From assembly GCA_947176345.1 (NCBI GenBank), contig CAMWQI010000005.1, forward strand, positions 1 through 40,974: a stretch of 40,974 nucleotides of DNA. The letters are read 5' to 3'. How positions within the stretch are numbered: the stretch's first letter is position 1; every line of letters starts with the position of its first letter. This document shows, piece by piece, positions 16,753 to 25,278 of this stretch. The position numbers and the translations under genes were made by a program. The DNA comes from an uncultured Ruminococcus sp. Lineage in GTDB: Bacteria; Bacillota; Clostridia; Oscillospirales; Ruminococcaceae. Under the pieces are notes generated by a model. The model was not told where the DNA came from. It made no database searches and saw nothing but the letters and a program-made list of their open reading frames with translations.

Positions 16753-17890
16753 TAAATTCTTCCGTTTCCTGTGGTTCTTCTCCGGATTCTTCTGGTAATT
16801 CCGGTTCTTGCTGATTTTCAGTTTCTTCCGGCTGAGGTTCTGTTTCTGGTTCAATCTGTACTTCCGGTTCTGTTTCTGGAACGGGTTCAGGCTCTGTTTC
16901 GGGAACTGTTTCCGGTTCAGCTGTTTTCATTTCTGTTTCAGTAATTTCTTCTGTTGTAGATTCTGTAATTATTTCTTCCACTCCGGATTTTGTTACGTGC
17001 TTAGGTTCAGCATCAAGACCATTTTCAGCGTCTCCGCATATAACAACTGCCTGTTTTCCAAGTATATCATATATTCTTTCAAACTTTTCAAGCGAATAGG
17101 TTGTATTGCCAACGAGTGGGTCAGCAACATAAACTATTCCCTCGTCCTTGTCATATCCGTAAAGTGTAAGGCAATGCTGATACGTACAGAACCACATTTC
17201 CTCACCGTTCTTTGCCGTATAGATATACTCCGGTTTTGTGTCCATAAGATACATTGTAGCCCATACAATAACAGGTCTGCCCTGTTCAATCTGATAGAAT
17301 AATTCCTGAAAATCCGTTCCGGTAAGGTCAACGGGGTAGCAGTTCGATTTTTCCACACGGAAATATCTCCGTGCAGACTTACATATTACTGGCGCACTGC
17401 ACCCAAATCCCGTATAAGATTTAGGGTCACCGATATAACACTGATTCATGGTATACTCACCTTTCCAGTCAGTATTCATGTATGTGTCACACATTGTGAC
17501 TTTATCAATGTCAAAACCTAAAAAATTAAGTGTCTGTGTAAGTGCCGTAATCTCACAGCCGGTAGGGAGTTCCGGATTTTGCATCACCGTCTGAAAATCA
17601 TCAATTACAGCTTTTGAGGGCAAATCATAGTCTTTCTGATAAATATCAATAGTAACTGGTTCTGTTTCAGGTTCATTTTCAGTTGTAATTTCCTGTTCAA
17701 TAAGCTTTTCAGGTTCAATTGACTCCTGATTTCTGTATTCTTCCCTTTCAACATAACTTCCGTCCGATGAGATAGTATCTGCATCGACTTCAGTGGAACT
17801 ATTCATAAGTCTGACTCTGCTTCCGCAGGAAGTAAGCGTTAATGTTGCTACTATGGTAGCGGTTGTGATTTTCAGAAATTTGTTTATCAT
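16745..17890 (-). CDS. C39-like peptidase lipoprotein (YvpB-type)
   Basis: The 381-residue lipoprotein has a signal with lipobox LTSC (Cys22). An acidic spacer leads to a Peptidase_C39_2 domain (about 85-275) with probable catalytic Cys112 (LPTGCEIT), His239 (YQHCLTLYGYD) and Asp257 (VYVADPL). The last ~85 residues are a long Pro/Glu/Thr tail of repeated EPETEPEP-like segments, a likely cell-wall spacer. These stand-alone C39-like proteins lack an attached ABC exporter; their substrates are unknown. The start sits four bases after the tmcAL stop, with GGAG inside the tmcAL end, so expression is coupled. Context within RNA-modification genes gives no clue to its job. Confidence 0.87.
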   Translation of the reverse strand: MINKFLKITTATIVATLTLTSCGSRVRLMNSSTEVDADTISSDGSYVEREEYRNQESIEPEKLIEQEITTENEPETEPVTIDIYQKDYDLPSKAVIDDFQTVMQNPELPTGCEITALTQTLNFLGFDIDKVTMCDTYMNTDWKGEYTMNQCYIGDPKSYTGFGCSAPVICKSARRYFRVEKSNCYPVDLTGTDFQELFYQIEQGRPVIVWATMYLMDTKPEYIYTAKNGEEMWFCTYQHCLTLYGYDKDEGIVYVADPLVGNTTYSLEKFERIYDILGKQAVVICGDAENGLDAEPKHVTKSGVEEIITESTTEEITETEMKTAEPETVPETEPEPVPETEPEVQIEPETEPQPEETENQQEPELPEESGEEPQETEEFND

Positions 17891-17893
17891 TTT

Positions 17894-19096
17894 TTACTCC
17901 ATATCTATCATAATTTTTGCCCTGTAATCCTTCTGGGCGGAAGTCACTGTTTCAAGTGAAAGACCATATACATCTGATGCTCTTATTTCAATTCCGGCAA
18001 AACGTTCAGCTGTTTCGCTTATACGTGCAAGCTTAGCTATTGAGGCGGCATATGGAATAGCAGTTTTGCCTTTTGCCTGTGCAAGTATCTCACAGCCCTT
18101 TTCATTGAATGCAAGTATTCTGCCATATGGTGGCAGATAACGCATATCCTCTTTTGTTATGCCAAGCAGTATTGAAAGCAATATCCGTCTTACACGTGCC
18201 ATAGTATAGCGTTTTGTCTTTATTGTAAAGAATAATTCATCAAGAGAACCGGACATTCTTGCACTGTATATACGGTGTTCAAGTCCCTGACCAACATCAT
18301 TTATAAGTGCTATTTCCTCAGGTGAGGAAGTCCGGAGTTTATAAAGCATTATTCTTTCAAGACGTGAAAGAGAAGATATACCACCGTTTCGCATAGCGTC
18401 TGCAATAGCTTCATTCCATATAGGAGGCATATAACGTCTTATAAGTCTCATGCTTTTTTCGGTGACAATTCTGCTCCTTATATCAGATGCACTTGTTATA
18501 TTTCCTGCTGTAGCCGTGCCGTCATGTGATGCACCTGTTCTCTTCACCGTAAAAGGTATCATTTTAGACGAAAAACGTACCATAGCATTAAGATATTCAA
18601 TAGCAAGCAGATTATTTGGCTCATCTATAATAATAGCTGATTGTGGGTCTATGCCCTTAACCACAGAGCTTACCGCCCTAGGATAAGTATATCCCTTTTC
18701 CATTATATTTATTATTTCGTCGTGATGTGACATAGCCACTGCCTGTAATGTCTTCATGGCGTTGCATAACTGCATTATATCTCCGCATTCACTGCCAAAT
18801 GAAAGCTCATCTACTACTCCTAATGAGTCAAGAAGCCATACAGCACCAGACGCAAAATTTTCAGCAGACGAAAGACTATACTGCACCGGAAGTTCTATCA
18901 CCAAATCCACGCCTGAACGGACAGCAAGTTTTGCCCTTTCAAGTTTATCAATAACTGCCACATCTCCACGCTGTACAAAGTTTCCGCTCATCACAGCAAC
19001 GATATGTGTAGCACCGTTTTTTCGTGTTTCGCGGATATGGTGTAAGTGTCCGTTATGGAACGGGTTGTACTCGCATATAATACCACTGATTTTCAT
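17894..19096 (-). CDS. tmcAL: tRNA(Met) cytidine acetate ligase TmcAL
   Basis: TmcAL makes N4-acetylcytidine at the wobble position of elongator tRNA(Met), activating free acetate with ATP to acetyl-AMP. The nucleotidyltransferase motif CEYNPFHNGHLHHI (HNGH at 14-17) is followed by VAVMSGNFVQRGDVAV, family-specific DLVIELPVQYSLSSAENFASG, and FGSECGD. The 400-residue length matches the family (YlbM). The start is ATG 19096 with AGAGGT ahead; nine further codons upstream have none. It is the first gene of the six-gene minus-strand run and is divergent from ackA. Confidence 0.95.
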   Translation of the reverse strand: MKISGIICEYNPFHNGHLHHIRETRKNGATHIVAVMSGNFVQRGDVAVIDKLERAKLAVRSGVDLVIELPVQYSLSSAENFASGAVWLLDSLGVVDELSFGSECGDIMQLCNAMKTLQAVAMSHHDEIINIMEKGYTYPRAVSSVVKGIDPQSAIIIDEPNNLLAIEYLNAMVRFSSKMIPFTVKRTGASHDGTATAGNITSASDIRSRIVTEKSMRLIRRYMPPIWNEAIADAMRNGGISSLSRLERIMLYKLRTSSPEEIALINDVGQGLEHRIYSARMSGSLDELFFTIKTKRYTMARVRRILLSILLGITKEDMRYLPPYGRILAFNEKGCEILAQAKGKTAIPYAASIAKLARISETAERFAGIEIRASDVYGLSLETVTSAQKDYRAKIMIDME

Positions 19097-19146
19097 TTTA
19101 CTACCTCTTTTCACAAATTTCAATGATTACAGAAAAAATTTCATTT

Positions 19147-19176
19147 ATTGTACATAATATTTTTAAATTTCTGCAA
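19147..19176 (-). promoter_or_regulatory. Probable promoter of the tmcAL-rsmI run
   Basis: The minus strand reads TTGCAG, 18 bases, TACAAT, about 50 bases before tmcAL. Confidence 0.5.
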
Positions 19177-19235
19177 TCCTTTGTCTACTTTTTTCTTATT
19201 TTATAAATTTAACATAATAAATTTTCCAAAACCCC

Positions 19236-19263
19236 TTGCAATTTACAAAAAAAAGTATATAAT
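19236..19263 (+). promoter_or_regulatory. SigA-type promoter of ackA
   Basis: TTGCAA, 16 bases, TATAAT lies about 38 bases before the ackA start codon. Confidence 0.75.
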
Positions 19264-19300
19264 TATATATGCATACATCAAATGAAAGGAATGTTTTATT

Positions 19301-20500
19301 ATGATTATTTTAGTTGTCAATGCAGGAAGTTCCTCATTGAAGTATCAGCTCATCAACATGGACGATGAAAGCGTTATCGCAAAGGGTAACTGTGACAGAA
19401 TCGGTATCGATGGTCACATTTCCCACAAGACAGGTGATGGCAAAGCTTTTGAAGCTGACTGTAATTTCCCCACACATACAGAGGCTTTCATGAAACTCGT
19501 TGAGGCACTCACTACCGGTGACGCAAAGGTTATTGACAGCATGGACGAAATTTCAGCAGTCGGACACAGAATCGTACAGGGTGCTGATATTTTCGACAAG
19601 TCCGTACTTGTTACCGATGAAATCATTGATAAAATCGATGAACTCCGTGAACTTGCACCAGTTCACAATCATGCCCACGCACTCGCACTCCGTGCTTGCA
19701 AAAATGTAATTCCGGAGGGTGTACCGCAGGTTGCTGTATTCGATACAGCTTTCCACCAGACAATGCCACCAAAGGCTTATATGTTCGGTCTCCCGTATGA
19801 AGATTATGAAAATCTCCATGTAAGAAAATATGGTTTCCACGGAACATCACACCGCTTTGTTTCCGCTGCACTCGCTGAGGCTATGGGCAAGGACATAAAA
19901 GACCTTAAAATTGTTTCATGTCATCTTGGCAACGGCTCATCAATCACTGCTGTAGACGGCGGAAAATCCGTTGATACATCAATGGGATTCACTCCACTTG
20001 ACGGCGTTGTTATGGGTACACGTACAGGCTCTGTTGACCCATCTGCTGTAACATTCGTTGCAGACAAGCACGGCTTCACACCGGCTGAAATGAGCGACTA
20101 TATGAATAAAAAGTCCGGTTTTCTTGGTGTTTCCGGTGTCGGCTCTGATAACCGCGACATCACGGACGCTGCTGAACACGGCAACAACAGGGCGAAACTC
20201 GTTTCCGATATGCTCGTTTACGAAATAAAGAAGTATATCGGTTCATACGCTGCTGCCATGAATGGTCTTGACGCTGTACTCTTTACCGGTGGTATCGGCG
20301 AAAACGCTTACGACGTAAGGGAAAAAGTCTGCGAGAATATGGAATTTTTCGGAATAAAACTTGACAAGTCCGCAAATGACGGAATGAGAGGTCAGCTTAA
20401 GAAGATTTCTGCTGAAGACTCAAAAGTTGAAGTATGGGTTGTCCCTACAAATGAAGAACTCCTTATCGCAAGAGATACCCTTGCACTCATTTCTAAATAA
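19301..20500 (+). CDS. ackA: Acetate kinase
   Basis: AckA converts acetyl phosphate and ADP to acetate and ATP, the main substrate-level ATP step in acetate fermentation. Signatures are VVNAGSSSLKYQL at the N-terminus, AVGHRIVQGAD, AVFDTAFHQTMP, RKYGFHGTSHRFVS, SCHLGNGSSI, and LFTGGIGENA near the C-terminus; 399 residues is the standard length. GAAAGGA ten bases ahead supports the ATG. It is monocistronic between its own promoter and a strong terminator; no pta gene is adjacent, unlike the usual pta-ackA pair. Confidence 0.98.
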   Translation: MIILVVNAGSSSLKYQLINMDDESVIAKGNCDRIGIDGHISHKTGDGKAFEADCNFPTHTEAFMKLVEALTTGDAKVIDSMDEISAVGHRIVQGADIFDKSVLVTDEIIDKIDELRELAPVHNHAHALALRACKNVIPEGVPQVAVFDTAFHQTMPPKAYMFGLPYEDYENLHVRKYGFHGTSHRFVSAALAEAMGKDIKDLKIVSCHLGNGSSITAVDGGKSVDTSMGFTPLDGVVMGTRTGSVDPSAVTFVADKHGFTPAEMSDYMNKKSGFLGVSGVGSDNRDITDAAEHGNNRAKLVSDMLVYEIKKYIGSYAAAMNGLDAVLFTGGIGENAYDVREKVCENMEFFGIKLDKSANDGMRGQLKKISAEDSKVEVWVVPTNEELLIARDTLALISK

Positions 20501-20541
20501 TATTATACATTAATTAAATTCAGAAATCAATGTTTTTTAAA

Positions 20542-20579
20542 AATACGCTCTCTTAATGGTTAAGGGAGCGTATTTTTTT
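20542..20579 (+). terminator. Terminator of ackA
   Basis: A 15-bp stem (20542-20556 with 20560-20574, one G-U) with a 3-base loop is followed by a T-run. Confidence 0.93.
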
Positions 20580-20651
20580 CACCTATATAACGACATAAAT
20601 TGTGCGGATATGACAAAAATTTCTATAAATGTAAAATTTAAGTTTTTCCAC

Positions 20652-20680
20652 TTGACAAAAATTAAAAAGTGATATATAAT
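20652..20680 (+). promoter_or_regulatory. Consensus SigA promoter of the HMA-protein gene
   Basis: A perfect TTGACA, 17 bases, TATAAT lies 38 bases upstream of the start. Confidence 0.9.
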
Positions 20681-20718
20681 CAATATACTGTTATACTAAT
20701 TTAAAAGGAGTGTTTTTT

Positions 20719-20976
20719 ATGGTCAAGACTATTGTTAAAATCGAAGGCATGATGTGCGGTATGTGCGAAAAGCACATAAATAACGCTGTAAGCAGAGCTT
20801 TTGTTACAGAAAATATTACTTCCTCACATAAGACAGGCGAAACGGAAATAATCTCCGAAACAGCACCAGATGAAGCTTTACTGCGTGATGTCATTGAAAA
20901 AGAAGACTATAAAGTCATTTCTGTCACAAGTGAGCCATTTGAAAAAAAGAAATTCGGTTTATTCGGTAAAAAGTAA
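20719..20976 (+). CDS. Small heavy-metal-associated (HMA) domain protein
   Basis: The 85-residue protein has a ferredoxin-like HMA domain with the metal-binding loop MMCGMC (Cys13, Cys16), as in copper chaperones of the CopZ type. The middle is less conserved, and an extra basic tail (KKKFGLFGKK) follows. The ATG at 20719 has AAAGGAG eight bases ahead; a GTG at 20710 overlaps that site and is not used. It has its own consensus promoter and terminator. No copper ATPase (CPC motif) or CsoR gene is nearby; the P-type ATPase downstream is of another type. The metal is probably Cu(I) by family; unproven. Confidence 0.82.
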   Translation: MVKTIVKIEGMMCGMCEKHINNAVSRAFVTENITSSHKTGETEIISETAPDEALLRDVIEKEDYKVISVTSEPFEKKKFGLFGKK

Positions 20977-20990
20977 TAAGCCCATTTTTT

Positions 20991-21023
20991 CTGCTGTATT
21001 CCGGAAATACAGCAGATTTTTTT
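20991..21023 (+). terminator. Terminator after the HMA-protein gene
   Basis: CTGCTGTATT/AATACAGCAG (10 bp, CCGGA loop) is followed by ATTTTTTT. The MATE gene starts only 27 bases later with no visible promoter of its own, so it may depend on read-through. Confidence 0.9.
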
Positions 21024-21049
21024 ATTTTTAAGAAAGGATTTACATAAAA

Positions 21050-22378
21050 ATGAAAATTCAGATTTCAGAACATTTTACTACAAAAAAACTTTTGACATTC
21101 TGTCTGCCCTCAATAATAATGATGGTCTTTACATCAGTATATGGTGTAGTAGACGGTCTTTTTGTGTCGAATTATGCCGGTGATACGGCTTTTGCATCTG
21201 TAAATTTCATAATGCCGTTGCTTATGGCGTTCGGTTCTTTAGGCTTTATGTTCGGAACGGGCGGAAGTGCCATAGTCGCAAAGACTTTCGGTGAGGGCAA
21301 AAAAGAACTTGCTAACCAGTATTTTACAATGATAATATATGCTAATATAATAGTCGGTGTAGCTTTGGCAATAATAGGATTTATATTTCTGAAACCGGCA
21401 GCACTTCTCATGGGTGCATCGGAAGAAATGCTTGATTATTGTCTTAAATACGGCAGAATATTAATATGTGTCGTACCGTTTTTCATGTTGCAAAATGTAT
21501 TTCAGAGTTTCTTTATTACCGCCGGCAAACCCGATACGGGACTTAAAATATCCATTCTTTCAGGTGTAACAAATATGATATTTGATTTTCTGTTTATAGG
21601 AGTATTTCGGTGGGGTGTGACTGGTGCGGCACTTGCCACCGCACTATGTCAGATAGTAGGTGCAGTAATACCACTTTTCTACTTTGCACGAAAAAATACA
21701 AGTCTGTTAAGATTTATAAAATTTAAATTCAACAAGACAGTTATTTTCCGGACGTGTACAAATGGTTCTTCTGAACTCATGACAAATATTTCAATGTCAC
21801 TTGTGAATATGCTTTACAACAGCCAGCTTATGAAATATGCCGGTAAGTACGGTGTTTCAGCATATGGAGTAATAATGTATGTAAGCTTTATATTTGTATC
21901 AATATTCATTGGTTTTTCGATAGGTTCTGCGCCTATAGCAAGCTTCAACTACGGGGCGAAAAATTCTGACGAACTGAAAAATATATTCAGAAAAAGTCTT
22001 ATAGTGATTTCATGTACAGCAGCTGCAATGACTGCGCTTTCACAGATTATAGCCGTTCCGATAACTAAAACTTTCGGTTTCAGTCCCGAATTATACAGAC
22101 TTACTGTTCACGCTTTCCGGATATATGCAGTATCGTTTCTGCTTGCCGGATTCAATATATATGGTTCGTCATTCTTTACGGCACTTAATAACGGCGTTGT
22201 ATCGGCGATAATTTCATTTTTGCGTACACTTCTTTTCCAGATAGTAATGGTCATGCTTATTCCGCTTATTTTCGGTCTTGATGGCATATGGTCATCAATT
22301 ATTCTTGCAGAACTTTTAGCACTTTTCGTGACTGTTTTCTTTATTTTCAGGAACAGGAAAAAATATGGCTATATGTAA
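21050..22378 (+). CDS. MATE-family efflux transporter
   Basis: This 442-residue membrane protein has about 12 hydrophobic segments and two MATE halves. Marks include LLTFCLPSIIMMVFTSVYGVVDGLFVSNYAG at the N-terminus (quoted here in pieces: LPSIIMMVFTSVYGVVDG), FGTGGSAIVAKTFGEGK, and the second-half GFSIGSAPIASFNYGAKN. MATE proteins export drugs or cationic metabolites using Na+ or H+ gradients; the substrate is not deducible. AAAGGA precedes the ATG. It differs clearly from the other MATE protein at 31857-33215, so the two are not a recent duplication. Confidence 0.92.
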   Translation: MKIQISEHFTTKKLLTFCLPSIIMMVFTSVYGVVDGLFVSNYAGDTAFASVNFIMPLLMAFGSLGFMFGTGGSAIVAKTFGEGKKELANQYFTMIIYANIIVGVALAIIGFIFLKPAALLMGASEEMLDYCLKYGRILICVVPFFMLQNVFQSFFITAGKPDTGLKISILSGVTNMIFDFLFIGVFRWGVTGAALATALCQIVGAVIPLFYFARKNTSLLRFIKFKFNKTVIFRTCTNGSSELMTNISMSLVNMLYNSQLMKYAGKYGVSAYGVIMYVSFIFVSIFIGFSIGSAPIASFNYGAKNSDELKNIFRKSLIVISCTAAAMTALSQIIAVPITKTFGFSPELYRLTVHAFRIYAVSFLLAGFNIYGSSFFTALNNGVVSAIISFLRTLLFQIVMVMLIPLIFGLDGIWSSIILAELLALFVTVFFIFRNRKKYGYM

Positions 22379-22409
22379 AAAATTTCATTCAGTTATCACA
22401 CACCTGTAA

Positions 22410-22438
22410 TTGAAAACGGAAAATATATGTGATATAAT
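22410..22438 (+). promoter_or_regulatory. Promoter of the P-type ATPase gene
   Basis: TTGAAA, 17 bases, TATAAT lies 30 bases before the start codon. Confidence 0.75.
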
Positions 22439-22468
22439 GTTATTTATCATAATGAAAGGTGTGTCTAA

Positions 22469-24883
22469 ATGAAAAAGAAAGACGAAAAAATTATAGAAAA
22501 GCCCATGCCTGTCCGGATTAATCCCTCTGCTGATAAGGGACTTTCTCCGTCACAAGTGGCACAGCGGACGGCGGACGGCTTCAACAATAAACCGGTTGCT
22601 TCCCCCTCAAAGTCCGCAAAAGATATAATATTGGAAAATGTTTTCACATATTTCAATTTTATATTTTTTATACTGGCAGTTCTGCTTGCCATAACGGGTT
22701 CTTACAGGGATATGACATTTCTTCCCATTATCGTGGCAAATACCCTTATAGGCATCATTCAGGAGTTACGTTCAAAAAGAACCCTTGATAAGTTGACAAT
22801 GCTTCATGCCCCTGTTACTTCAGTAATCCGTGATGGACAAGAATTTCAGGTGAAATCAAGTGACCTTGTTCTTGACGATATAGCCGTATTCCGTGCCGGT
22901 AATCAGATTAGCGCAGATGCAGTTGTCATTGATGGAAATGTTTCTGTAAACGAATCACTCCTTACCGGTGAGGCAGACGAAATTGTAAAATCTATCGGAG
23001 ATACACTTATGTCAGGAAGTTTTGTAGTTTCAGGTGCTTGCCGTGCAAGGCTTGAAAAAGTCGGTAGTGACTCATATATATCACAACTTACACTTAAAGC
23101 AAAAGTTTCACGTAAGGGTGAACAGTCCGAAATGATACGTTCACTTAACTGGATATTAAAAATAGCCGGAATTATAATAATTCCAATAGGAATATTTATG
23201 TTTTATCTTCAGCATTTCATAAACAATATGTCTATGTCGGAAAGCATACAGGCTGTCGTTGCCTCAATTATAGGCATGATACCGGAAGGGCTTTTTCTTA
23301 TCGCAAGCACTACTCTTGCAATAAGTGCTATGCGACTTGCTATGCGGAAAGTCCTTGTTCATGACATGAAATGCATTGAAACTCTTGCACGTGTTGATGT
23401 GTTATGTGTTGACAAAACCGGCACTATAACTGAAAATAAAATGTCCGTTGCGGAAGTAATTCCGGTAACGAACGATATTTCAGACGGCGAACTTCACGGA
23501 CTTATCAGCGACTTTGCATCAGCACAGGATTCTGATAATGAAACTATGGCATCTCTTAAAAACTATTTCAGAACACCTGCCGGAAGAAACGCAATAGGAC
23601 GGACAGGCTTTTCCTCAAAATATAAATATAGCAGTGTTACTTTTGAGAGCGGGGCATACGTTTTAGGTGCACCGGACTTTGTTATAAAAGAAATATCCCC
23701 ACAGCACAGGAAAATAATAGACGAAAACAGCCGGAAAGGTCACAGGGTACTTGTTTTCGGACGTTACGGCGGAACACCAAACGGCAAGGAACTTACAGAC
23801 GATTTTATGCCGATAGGCTTTATATTGATTTCAAATTCCATACGTGAAAATGCACCCGAAACATTTAAATTCTTTGCGGAACAGGGAGTTGAAATAAAGG
23901 TCATATCCGGTGATAATCCCGTTACTGTATCGGAGGTTGCAAAACGCGCCGGCATTAAAAATGCTGAAAATTACGTTGATGCCTCAACGCTCACAAACGA
24001 TACGGCTATATACAACGCTGTACAACAGTATACGGTTTTCGGACGTGTAACACCCGACCAGAAAAGAAAATTTGTCAAGGCTCTTAAATTACAAGGACGT
24101 ACTGTTGCAATGACCGGCGATGGCGTAAATGACGTTCTTGCTCTGAAAGATGCCGACTGTTCAGTAGCTATGGCTTCCGGTAGTGAGGCAGCTGCACAGG
24201 TTTCACAGCTTGTGCTTTTAGAGTCCGATTTTGCAAAAATGCCCGACGTTGTAATGGAGGGTCGCCGTGTAGTAAATAATCTTGAACGTTCCGGCAGTCT
24301 TTTCCTTGTAAAGAATATTTTTTCACTTATCATGTCAATACTGACAATATGTTTCGGCATAACATACCCGTTAAGACCATCACAGATTTCATTGATAAGT
24401 CTGTTTACAATAGGTCTTCCGGCATTCGTACTGTCACAGATGCCAAACAAAGATATTATACGCGGAAAATTCCTGACAAATGTTTTATTAAAAGCTTTTC
24501 CTGCTGGCATAACTGATACTATAATAGTGGCGGCTATGGTATTTTTCGGAAACGCCTATAACGTTGAACAAATAGATATAGCGACAGCATCAACTATACT
24601 TCTTTGCGTGGTAGGACTTATGATTTTATTTGAAATAAGCCGACCCATGAATGTATATAAAATGTCATTATGGATTTTCTGTTTAATGGGACTTATTTTC
24701 TGTATGATTTTTGTTAGTGACCTGTTCGGCATTTCTGGAATGTCCACAAAAGCAATACTTCTGTGTATAAACTTCTCAATTATCGCCGAACCTTTCATGC
24801 GGTATTTGACATTGCTTTTCAATAAGATAAAAGAGATGTTTACAAAGAGTTACGACGAAACAAAAAAAGAAATAGAACTTTAA
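22469..24883 (+). CDS. Cation-transporting P-type ATPase, CtpE-type
   Basis: The 804-residue P-type pump carries the phosphorylated Asp315 in DKTGTIT, the hinge GDGVND at 550-555, and a transmembrane PEGL motif (272-275) in the ion site. The actuator motif is TGEA (166-169) rather than TGES. The start GLSPSQVAQRTADGFNN, TGEA and PEGL together resemble mycobacterial CtpE, a Ca2+ uptake pump, rather than copper (CPC) or Mg2+ pumps. Cation specificity is inferred. The N-terminus has no metal-binding CxxC domain. Start: AAAGGTG then ATG at 22469. It has its own promoter; a bidirectional terminator follows the stop. Confidence 0.9.
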   Translation: MKKKDEKIIEKPMPVRINPSADKGLSPSQVAQRTADGFNNKPVASPSKSAKDIILENVFTYFNFIFFILAVLLAITGSYRDMTFLPIIVANTLIGIIQELRSKRTLDKLTMLHAPVTSVIRDGQEFQVKSSDLVLDDIAVFRAGNQISADAVVIDGNVSVNESLLTGEADEIVKSIGDTLMSGSFVVSGACRARLEKVGSDSYISQLTLKAKVSRKGEQSEMIRSLNWILKIAGIIIIPIGIFMFYLQHFINNMSMSESIQAVVASIIGMIPEGLFLIASTTLAISAMRLAMRKVLVHDMKCIETLARVDVLCVDKTGTITENKMSVAEVIPVTNDISDGELHGLISDFASAQDSDNETMASLKNYFRTPAGRNAIGRTGFSSKYKYSSVTFESGAYVLGAPDFVIKEISPQHRKIIDENSRKGHRVLVFGRYGGTPNGKELTDDFMPIGFILISNSIRENAPETFKFFAEQGVEIKVISGDNPVTVSEVAKRAGIKNAENYVDASTLTNDTAIYNAVQQYTVFGRVTPDQKRKFVKALKLQGRTVAMTGDGVNDVLALKDADCSVAMASGSEAAAQVSQLVLLESDFAKMPDVVMEGRRVVNNLERSGSLFLVKNIFSLIMSILTICFGITYPLRPSQISLISLFTIGLPAFVLSQMPNKDIIRGKFLTNVLLKAFPAGITDTIIVAAMVFFGNAYNVEQIDIATASTILLCVVGLMILFEISRPMNVYKMSLWIFCLMGLIFCMIFVSDLFGISGMSTKAILLCINFSIIAEPFMRYLTLLFNKIKEMFTKSYDETKKEIEL

Positions 24884-24889
24884 AAAAAT

Positions 24890-24910
24890 CACACGCCAAA
24901 CGCAAAAAAA
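24890..24910. repeat. Dispersed ACACGCCAAA motif, copy 3
   Basis: CACACGCCAAACGCAAAAAAA resembles the copies near 8800 and 11640 and runs into the following terminator stem. Confidence 0.5.
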
Positions 24911-24936
24911 GGAACTTTTTAAGTTCCTTTTTTTGC
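24902..24936. terminator. Bidirectional terminator between the P-type ATPase and DUF1284 genes
   Basis: A 16-bp stem (24902-24917 with 24921-24936) has A-run/T-run flanks on both strands. It serves both converging genes; the loop holds the DUF1284 stop codon, so its last codons encode half the stem. Confidence 0.92.
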
Positions 24937-25278
24937 GCATATGTAAAACCATTGACAGTCACTACATATTTCCTTAAGTTTTCCGGCATTGATTATTTTT
25001 TCATGAATAATTTTTTGTAGATTTTTCCATGAAATACTGCCGGAAATTCCGCATATATCAATAACTTTCATATCATATGAAAGTGCCTTGTCGTGACAGT
25101 CCGTACATGGACACTTACTGCATATAACATCATGACCTGTTGTTATTTCTATTATGGGATTTTCATGAAAATTTTCTATAACACGGGTCATATTTTCTGT
25201 AAATTCATTGCTGTAACCTTTTCCCTCAAAGAAATTAATGCATAATGCATGATGCGGACGGAGTTTATATTCTGACAT
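24919..25278 (-). CDS. DUF1284 cysteine-rich protein
   Basis: The 119-residue protein matches DUF1284: it starts YKLRPHHALCINFFEGKGYS, then has GHDVICSKCPCTDC and C-terminal CSDCQWFYIC. Cysteines at 13, 53, 56, 58, 61 and in the tail could bind an iron-sulfur cluster or zinc; the biochemical role of the family is unknown. The start overlaps the bioY end by 14 bases, with a GAGGGTG site inside bioY, so the two are cotranscribed and probably coupled. A link to biotin uptake or Fe-S chemistry is speculation. Confidence 0.82.
   Translation of the reverse strand: MSEYKLRPHHALCINFFEGKGYSNEFTENMTRVIENFHENPIIEITTGHDVICSKCPCTDCHDKALSYDMKVIDICGISGSISWKNLQKIIHEKIINAGKLKEICSDCQWFYICAKKGT

Noticed and set aside
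16105..16854. Longer 249-residue form of the HAD protein with a Lys/Asn-rich N-terminus
   Set aside because: The extra residues are out-of-frame translation of the C39 gene end, and the normal HAD start is at 16752 with its own binding site.
16808..17302. Plus-strand Phe/Cys-rich frame opposite the C39 lipoprotein tail
   Set aside because: Its composition is the antisense of the Glu/Pro repeats; not a gene.
22469..24883. P-type ATPase as a copper exporter because of the nearby HMA protein
   Set aside because: There is no CPC motif or N-terminal CxxC domain; TGEA and PEGL point to the CtpE type.
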